Shown here: in pieces, positions 5,525 through 9,173 of the stretch
Position numbering within the stretch: position 1 is the first letter of the stretch
How the letters are laid out: each line of letters starts with the position of its first letter
Notes under the pieces: model-generated
Told to the model about the DNA's origin: nothing
Database searches by the model: none
Seen by the model: only the letters and a program-made list of their open reading frames with translations
From: Enterovirga sp.
GTDB taxonomy: Bacteria > Pseudomonadota > Alphaproteobacteria > Rhizobiales > Beijerinckiaceae
Direction: 5' to 3'
Length of the DNA: 9,173 bases
NCBI GenBank assembly: GCA_028290385.1
Contig: JAQGJZ010000259.1
Span: 1-9,173, forward strand
Position numbers and translations under genes: made by a program

Positions 5525-5793
5525 AGGGCCAGGCGCGTCTGCCCCGTTCCCGTCTCGATCTCGATGTCGACCTCGAGCGTCGAGATGGCGTTGCGCCGGT
5601 CCATCTTGACCCGGACCTTGTCCTGATCGACCCGCACATGCTTGGCGATCACCGCGAGGATCTCCTCGCGAAGAACTGCGACGAGGTCGCGTTGGCCGAG
5701 GGCGGCGCGCTCGTGCGCGAGCAGCATCTGCAGGCGGTCGCGCGCGATCGGAGCCGATCCGCGACGGCGCTGGAAGAAGCTCAGCAGGTTCAT
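5515..5793 (-). CDS. minE: Cell division topological specificity factor MinE
   Basis: The 92-residue product has MinE layout: an N-terminal amphipathic membrane-targeting segment ([10 protein letters not shown], 2-11), the region that binds MinD and displaces MinC (about 12-34, including [15 protein letters not shown]), and the C-terminal dimerising alpha/beta topological specificity domain (about 35-88, [17 protein letters not shown] then [20 protein letters not shown]). MinE stimulates the MinD ATPase at the membrane, driving pole-to-pole oscillation and keeping the inhibitor away from midcell. Its ATG (5793-5791) overlaps the minD TGA as ATGA, so the two are translationally coupled. The gene ends in the shared hairpin with the convergent + strand gene. 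Length is close to the 88 residues of E. coli MinE. Confidence 0.97.
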   Translation of the reverse strand: MNLLSFFQRRRGSAPIARDRLQMLLAHERAALGQRDLVAVLREEILAVIAKHVRVDQDKVRVKMDRRNAISTLEVDIEIETGTGQTRLALAG

Positions 5794-6605
5794 GCGGCCC
5801 TCCGGAAGATCTTCGAGAACAGGCCCGCCCGCCGCTCCGTCGGCACGGTCATGGCCACCACCTCGCCCTTCAGCCGCTTCGCGGCGTCCATGTAGGCGCG
5901 GCCGGGTGCGCTCGTCGGGGCATTGAGGGTCACGGGCGAACCGACATTCGACGCGCGCAGAACCTCCTCGCTCTCGGGAATGACGCCGAGCAGCGGGATG
6001 GAGAGGATCTCAAGCACATCCTCGGTCTTCAGCATTTCGCCGCGCATCTCGCGGGCCGGATCGAAACGCGTGATGAGGAGGTGCTTCTCCATCCGCTCGC
6101 CGTTTTCCGCCCGGAGGGTCTTCGAATCCAGAAGGCCGATGATGCGGTCCGAATCGCGGACCGAGGACACCTCGGGGTTGGTGACGACCACAGCGACGTC
6201 CGCGAAGCGCATGGCGAGGGCGGCGCCCCGCTCGATGCCGGCCGGGCTGTCGCAGATCACCCAATCGAACTTCTCGCGCAGCTCCGCGATGATCCGGCCG
6301 ACGCCTTCCTCGGTAAGGGCGTCCTTGTCGCGGGTCTGAGAGGCCGCCAGGAGCGAGAGGGTTTCGACCCGCTTGTCGCGGATCAGCGCCTGGGACAGCT
6401 TCGCCTCGCCCTGCACCACGTTGATCAGGTCGTAGACGACGCGGCGCTCGGCGCCGAGCACCAGGTCGAGGTTGCGCAGCCCGACATCGAAATCGATCAC
6501 GACGACGCTCTGGCCGCTCTGCGCCAGCGCGGCTCCGAGCGCTGCCGTCGACGTGGTCTTGCCCACTCCGCCTTTGCCTGAGGTCACGACGAGAACCTTG
6601 GCCAT
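5790..6605 (-). CDS. minD: Septum site-determining ATPase MinD
   Basis: This 271-residue ParA/MinD-type ATPase starts at ATG 6605, preceded by the purine-rich AAGGGG just upstream; longer in-frame starts (to 6701) only translate the spacer and the end of minC. The deviant Walker A motif KGGVGKTT (11-18) carries signature Lys11 and Lys16, VVIDFD (35-40) holds the switch I region aspartates, and [10 protein letters not shown] (116-125) is the switch II/Walker B region. The C-terminus [12 protein letters not shown] is the amphipathic membrane-targeting helix. ATP-bound MinD dimerises on the inner membrane, recruits MinC to inhibit FtsZ, and is released by MinE. The gene follows minC by 53 bases and overlaps minE by four. 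Confidence 0.98.
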   Translation of the reverse strand: MAKVLVVTSGKGGVGKTTSTAALGAALAQSGQSVVVIDFDVGLRNLDLVLGAERRVVYDLINVVQGEAKLSQALIRDKRVETLSLLAASQTRDKDALTEEGVGRIIAELREKFDWVICDSPAGIERGAALAMRFADVAVVVTNPEVSSVRDSDRIIGLLDSKTLRAENGERMEKHLLITRFDPAREMRGEMLKTEDVLEILSIPLLGVIPESEEVLRASNVGSPVTLNAPTSAPGRAYMDAAKRLKGEVVAMTVPTERRAGLFSKIFRRAA

Positions 6606-6658
6606 AGTGCCCCTTCCCTTTTCTTGATCCGCTATCCGGGCGAGCCCGGCGTTTGTTG

Positions 6659-7417
6659 CTAATCGAGTGACGCCAGCGCGATCGCACCGTCCTGGAGCCA
6701 CGCCTGGACCGGCCGGCCGCGCAGCTCCGGCTGGACCTCGTCGTCGGTCCGGAAGGAGCCGTCGATCATGAGGAGTTCGGCTTCGAGCTTGCGGCAGTAG
6801 ATTCGGGCCTTGGTGTCGCCGCCGGAGCCCGCGACCGCGCGGCCGCGCAGCGTGCCGTAGACGTGGATCGAGCCGCCCGCGATGATCTCGGCACCGGACG
6901 AGACGGAGCCGACCACCGTGACGTCCCCGTCCGGGAAGCAGATCGACTGGCCGGAGCGGACCGGATCCTCAATGAGGAGCGAGGCCGGCCGGGGCCGCTC
7001 GGGTCCGCCGTTCGGCTGGGTCTTGAGCTTGCCGGTCGGGATCTCGAGCTGGCCGGTCGGGCTGCCGCCCGTCAGCACAGGCGGCAGGTCCGGGCCGAGG
7101 ACCGCAGCATCCGCACCCTCCAGGCCCATCACCCGGATGCCGCGGGTGAACAGGTCGGCGACCAGGGCCCGCAGCGAGTCCCGATCGTGCGGCAGGTGCG
7201 AGACGTCGAGGATCACCGGCCGGCTCGCGAAGAAGCCGGGGGAGCGCTGCGCCAGCCCGTCCAGATGGGCGAGCCAGTCCGACACCGGCTCCTCCGGCAC
7301 CACCACGAGGGCGATGAGGGAATGGCCGCGGAAGCGAATCGATGGACGGGCTGCGCTGGTCACGTCGGTTACGGAAAGGTTGCGGGACCGCACTTGGCGC
7401 CCGCTAGGGTTACCCAT
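6659..7417 (-). CDS. minC: Septum site-determining protein MinC (FtsZ assembly inhibitor)
   Basis: From ATG 7417 the protein has 252 residues. The N-terminal FtsZ-inhibiting domain covers about 25-110 (IRFRGHSLIALVVV, PVILDVSHLP, RGIRVMGLEG). A Gly/Pro-rich linker (about 110-148) contains a 7-residue tandem repeat. The right-handed beta-helix domain (150-252) carries RSGQ (154-157) and GSIHVYGTLRGRAVAG (182-197), which binds MinD and dimerises. The first 18 residues are unlike the family, and a GTG at 7363 would give 234 residues, close to the 231 of E. coli MinC. A near-consensus CtrA box overlaps the ATG, which also favours the later start. Neither start has a clear ribosome site. It is the first gene of minCDE. 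Confidence 0.95.
   Translation of the reverse strand: MGNPSGRQVRSRNLSVTDVTSAARPSIRFRGHSLIALVVVPEEPVSDWLAHLDGLAQRSPGFFASRPVILDVSHLPHDRDSLRALVADLFTRGIRVMGLEGADAAVLGPDLPPVLTGGSPTGQLEIPTGKLKTQPNGGPERPRPASLLIEDPVRSGQSICFPDGDVTVVGSVSSGAEIIAGGSIHVYGTLRGRAVAGSGGDTKARIYCRKLEAELLMIDGSFRTDDEVQPELRGRPVQAWLQDGAIALASLD
7022..7063 (-). repeat. Two-copy 21-base tandem repeat in the MinC linker
   Basis: 7022-7042 and 7043-7063 are directly adjacent 21-base units identical at 18 positions. They encode SPTGQLE and IPTGKLK (MinC residues 119-132) in the linker between the two domains. A recent in-frame duplication is the simplest explanation. Confidence 0.75.
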
Positions 7418-7425
7418 CCGTTAAC
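7410..7425 (+). promoter_or_regulatory. Near-consensus CtrA box at the minC start (TTAC-N7-TTAAC)
   Basis: TTAC CCATCCG TTAAC differs from the CtrA consensus TTAA-N7-TTAAC at one base. It covers the ATG at 7417-7415 and ends about 47 bases ahead of the alternative GTG at 7363. CtrA control of min genes has been reported in other Hyphomicrobiales such as Sinorhizobium, which makes the position meaningful. Binding is inferred. Confidence 0.45.
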
Positions 7426-7427
7426 GC

Positions 7428-7441
7428 GGGCCGTTCGGCCC
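7428..7441 (-). terminator. Hairpin between P450 and minC, possible terminator
   Basis: GGGCC-GTTC-GGCCC gives a 5-bp G/C-only stem in the 73-base gap after the P450 stop. A CCGCGG self-palindrome pair lies beside it (near 7444-7462). No T tract follows on the minus strand, so termination is only a guess. Confidence 0.25.
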
Positions 7442-7490
7442 ACCGCGGCCGCCCGCCGCGGCAGAGTTGCAACACGCGGCCGGCCCGGCC

Positions 7491-8948
7491 TCAGTGCAGA
7501 TGCGGGCAGCCCGAAATGCCCTCGGCGGCCGCCGGCCTCTCGCGCAAAGCCGGCGTGCGGCGGTGCAGGGTCATGGGCAGGTCCTCGCCGGGCCGCAGGG
7601 TCAGGCGGCAGATCGGCTCCACGACATGGCCCGGCTTGAGCCGGAGCGAGAATCGCTGCGCCAGGGTGGCGAGCGACAGGATCGCCTCCGTCTGGCCGAA
7701 GGACAGCCCGGCGCAGATGCGCGGCCCGATGGCGAAGGGCACGTACGAGAACTTCGACTTGGCGCCCGGCCCGCCCGGCATGAAGCGCTCCGGCCAGAAA
7801 TGGTCCGGCTTGTCCCAGAGCAGTTTATGCCGGTGGATCAGCCACGGCACCACCATGACGAGGGAGCCCTTCGGCACCGGCCGGTTGCGGATCGATTCGT
7901 CCTGCAGCGCTTCGCGCGCGAGGATTGGCACCGGCGGGTAGAGCCGCAGCGTCTCGTCGACGATCGCCCGCGTGTAGCGGAGCTTGGCCGCGTCCGCGAG
8001 CGTCGGCGCCTCGCCGCCGAGCACGGAATCGACCTCCTCGTGCAGCTTCGCCTCCACGTCGGGCGCCTGCGACAGCAGGTACCAGGCCCAGGCGAGGGTG
8101 TTCGCCGTGGTCTCGTGGCCCGCCATGAAGATCACGGCGGCCTCGTTGCGGATGGCCTCGTCGTCCAGCCGCTGGCCGGTTTCCTCGTCCACCGAATCGA
8201 TCAGGTGGCCGATCACGGAGCCCTCGGCCGTGTCGCCGCGCCGGCGGTAATCGGCGATGATCCCGTCGAGGACCTTGTGGATGCGGTCCTTCGCCTTTTT
8301 CAGGCCCGGCCGGTGGAAGCGCGGCAGCCAATCCGGCAGGCCGAGCAGCGAGATCGCATCCGTCTGTCCGACCAGGCGCTGGTAGTCGGAGAAGCCCTCG
8401 ACCACCTCCCGCGCATGCTCGCCGCCGAGCTGGCGGCCGAAGATCGTCCGGGAGATGATTTCCGCGGTCAGCTCCGCCATTTCGGACAGCGCATCCACCT
8501 CGGCGCCGTCGCCGGCCGCCTCCCAGCGCGCTCGGGCCTCGAGGATCGTGTCCACCATGACGGGGGCGAATTCGCCGAGGCGCGAGACGTGGATGATCGG
8601 CGCGACCACCTTGCGCCGGCGGCGCCAGATCTCGCCGTCGGAGATGAACAGGCCGTCGCCGAGCAGCGGCTCCAGGGCGTGCCGCATTTGGGGCGACTTG
8701 CGCTCGAAGCTCGCGTTGTGCGTGCTGAATGCGTACTGGACCGTGTCCGGAAAATTGCAGATGAACACCCGTCGGGCGAGCAGCTTCGTTTGCATGAACT
8801 GCGCTTGAAACGCCTTCTCGGTCCAGATCTCGAGAAAGTTGCGGCGCGCGCGCCGAAGCAGTTCGAGAGCCGGATAGGGCTTCTCGGGCCGGGGCGGATG
8901 CGGGGGAACGAAGTCGCTCAAGCGGGTCTCGGCCTCGGCGGCACGCAC
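7491..8948 (-). CDS. Cytochrome P450
   Basis: From the GTG at 8948 the enzyme has 485 residues, a usual P450 length. TTG at 9062 would add 38 residues unlike the family, and no ATG is available, so the start is uncertain. All core P450 motifs are present: C-helix WRRRRK (109-114), I-helix oxygen-activation motif AGHETT (276-281), K-helix ETLR (332-335), WPERF (385-389) and the haem loop FAIGPRICAG (405-414) with Cys412 as thiolate ligand. There is no membrane anchor or fused reductase, so it is a soluble monooxygenase needing separate redox partners, none of which are in the window. The I- and K-helix sequences resemble the E-class (CYP4/CYP102-like) group, suggesting lipophilic substrates, but the substrate is unknown. 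The C-terminus ends CPHLH. It lies upstream of minC on the same strand. Confidence 0.95.
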   Translation of the reverse strand: MRAAEAETRLSDFVPPHPPRPEKPYPALELLRRARRNFLEIWTEKAFQAQFMQTKLLARRVFICNFPDTVQYAFSTHNASFERKSPQMRHALEPLLGDGLFISDGEIWRRRRKVVAPIIHVSRLGEFAPVMVDTILEARARWEAAGDGAEVDALSEMAELTAEIISRTIFGRQLGGEHAREVVEGFSDYQRLVGQTDAISLLGLPDWLPRFHRPGLKKAKDRIHKVLDGIIADYRRRGDTAEGSVIGHLIDSVDEETGQRLDDEAIRNEAAVIFMAGHETTANTLAWAWYLLSQAPDVEAKLHEEVDSVLGGEAPTLADAAKLRYTRAIVDETLRLYPPVPILAREALQDESIRNRPVPKGSLVMVVPWLIHRHKLLWDKPDHFWPERFMPGGPGAKSKFSYVPFAIGPRICAGLSFGQTEAILSLATLAQRFSLRLKPGHVVEPICRLTLRPGEDLPMTLHRRTPALRERPAAAEGISGCPHLH

Positions 8949-9017
8949 GATACTGTCGCCGTCTGCATTACGGGTCGTGCCGCGGGCCGGCAATACGCGG
9001 CCCCGGTGTCGCAGGCC

Positions 9018-9043
9018 GGAACGGAGCCGCCGGGCGCCGAGTT
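9018..9043 (+). promoter_or_regulatory. Possible EcfG/RpoE2-type stress promoter
   Basis: GGAAC (9018-9022) followed after 18 bases by GTT gives GGAAC-N19-TT, within the general-stress sigma pattern, though the base before GTT is A rather than C. Transcription would start near 9050, giving a leader of about 28 bases before the ATG at 9078. Evidence is motif and position only. Confidence 0.25.
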
Positions 9044-9077
9044 CAGGCCCGGCTGATCGCAAGAGGGTGCACGCCGC

Positions 9078-9173
9078 ATGTTGAAGTTGGTCGCCGTCGC
9101 GGCGCTTGGGATCGCGCTCGCCTCCGGGGCGGCTTCCGCGCAGGACCGGGCCGTCAATACCGGCCTCGGCGCG
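9078..9173 (+). CDS. Exported protein, N-terminal part (3' end outside window)
   Basis: ATG 9078 opens a frame that runs off the window after 32 codons. The translation MLKLVAVAALGIALASGAAS, then AQDRAVNTGLGA, is a classical Sec signal peptide: one basic residue, a hydrophobic core, and an A-S-A cleavage site after residue 21. The mature protein would begin QDRAV and lie in the periplasm or outer membrane. AGAGGG about 10 bases upstream can serve as ribosome binding site. The gene is divergent from the P450. The family cannot be named from 32 residues. Confidence 0.75.
   Translation, partial: MLKLVAVAALGIALASGAASAQDRAVNTGLGA

Noticed and set aside
6606..6701. N-terminal extension of MinD by 32 residues
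   Set aside because: It translates the minC-minD spacer and the end of minC; the ATG at 6605 has a ribosome site and gives the canonical MinD N-terminus.
7467..9056. Long + strand open frame of 529 codons
   Set aside because: It is antisense to the P450, whose frame shows every catalytic motif; the antisense translation has none.

Overview
The window looks like chromosomal DNA of a GC-rich alphaproteobacterium, most likely order Hyphomicrobiales (a Methylobacterium/Microvirga-like genome would fit, but the genus cannot be fixed from this window). The evidence is the strong G/C third-position bias, a complete minC-minD-minE operon, an Flp-type (IVb) pilin, an SLC13-type permease with central TrkA-C domains, and sites matching the alphaproteobacterial regulators CtrA and, more weakly, EcfG/RpoE2. 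I see no transposase, integrase, CRISPR array or phage gene, so this is ordinary core/shell chromosome with a few intriguing small elements.

Layout from left to right. (1) 1-366, + strand: C-terminal end of a short-chain dehydrogenase/reductase. (2) 413-428: a perfect TTAA-N7-TTAAC CtrA box ahead of a + strand gene (475-1248) for a membrane-anchored or secreted Ala/Pro-rich protein with a four-cysteine C-terminal domain. (3) Minus strand 3299 to 1288: an SLC13 permease followed by a 53-residue single-span membrane protein that is easy to miss. (4) Minus strand 3707-3525: a lone Flp pilin whose mRNA 3' side carries three consecutive hairpins. (5) 3708-4147: a gene-free stretch containing a + strand intrinsic terminator without an obvious + strand gene, then tRNA-Arg(CCG) on the minus strand with encoded CCA and a good promoter. 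(6) Minus strand 4990-4340: a DsbA/FrnE-like thiol oxidoreductase. (7) + strand 5187-5507: a 106-residue basic protein of unknown function, converging on the min operon with only 7 bases between the stop codons, both of which lie inside one 11-bp perfect hairpin. (8) Minus strand 7417-5515: minC, minD, minE, placing the division site. (9) Minus strand 8948-7491: a cytochrome P450. (10) 9078 to the edge, + strand: start of an exported protein.

The most coherent theme is cell cycle and envelope. MinCDE inhibits FtsZ ring assembly away from midcell. A near-consensus CtrA box overlaps the annotated minC start, a perfect CtrA box precedes the envelope-protein gene, and the Flp pilin belongs to a class that is CtrA-controlled in Caulobacter. 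The permease, oxidoreductase, P450 and SDR look like independent housekeeping or accessory metabolic genes. No multi-gene novel system is evident. The candidates for something undescribed are the four-cysteine protein, the 53-residue membrane protein, the possible + strand RNA ending at 4032, and the structured leader of the permease.
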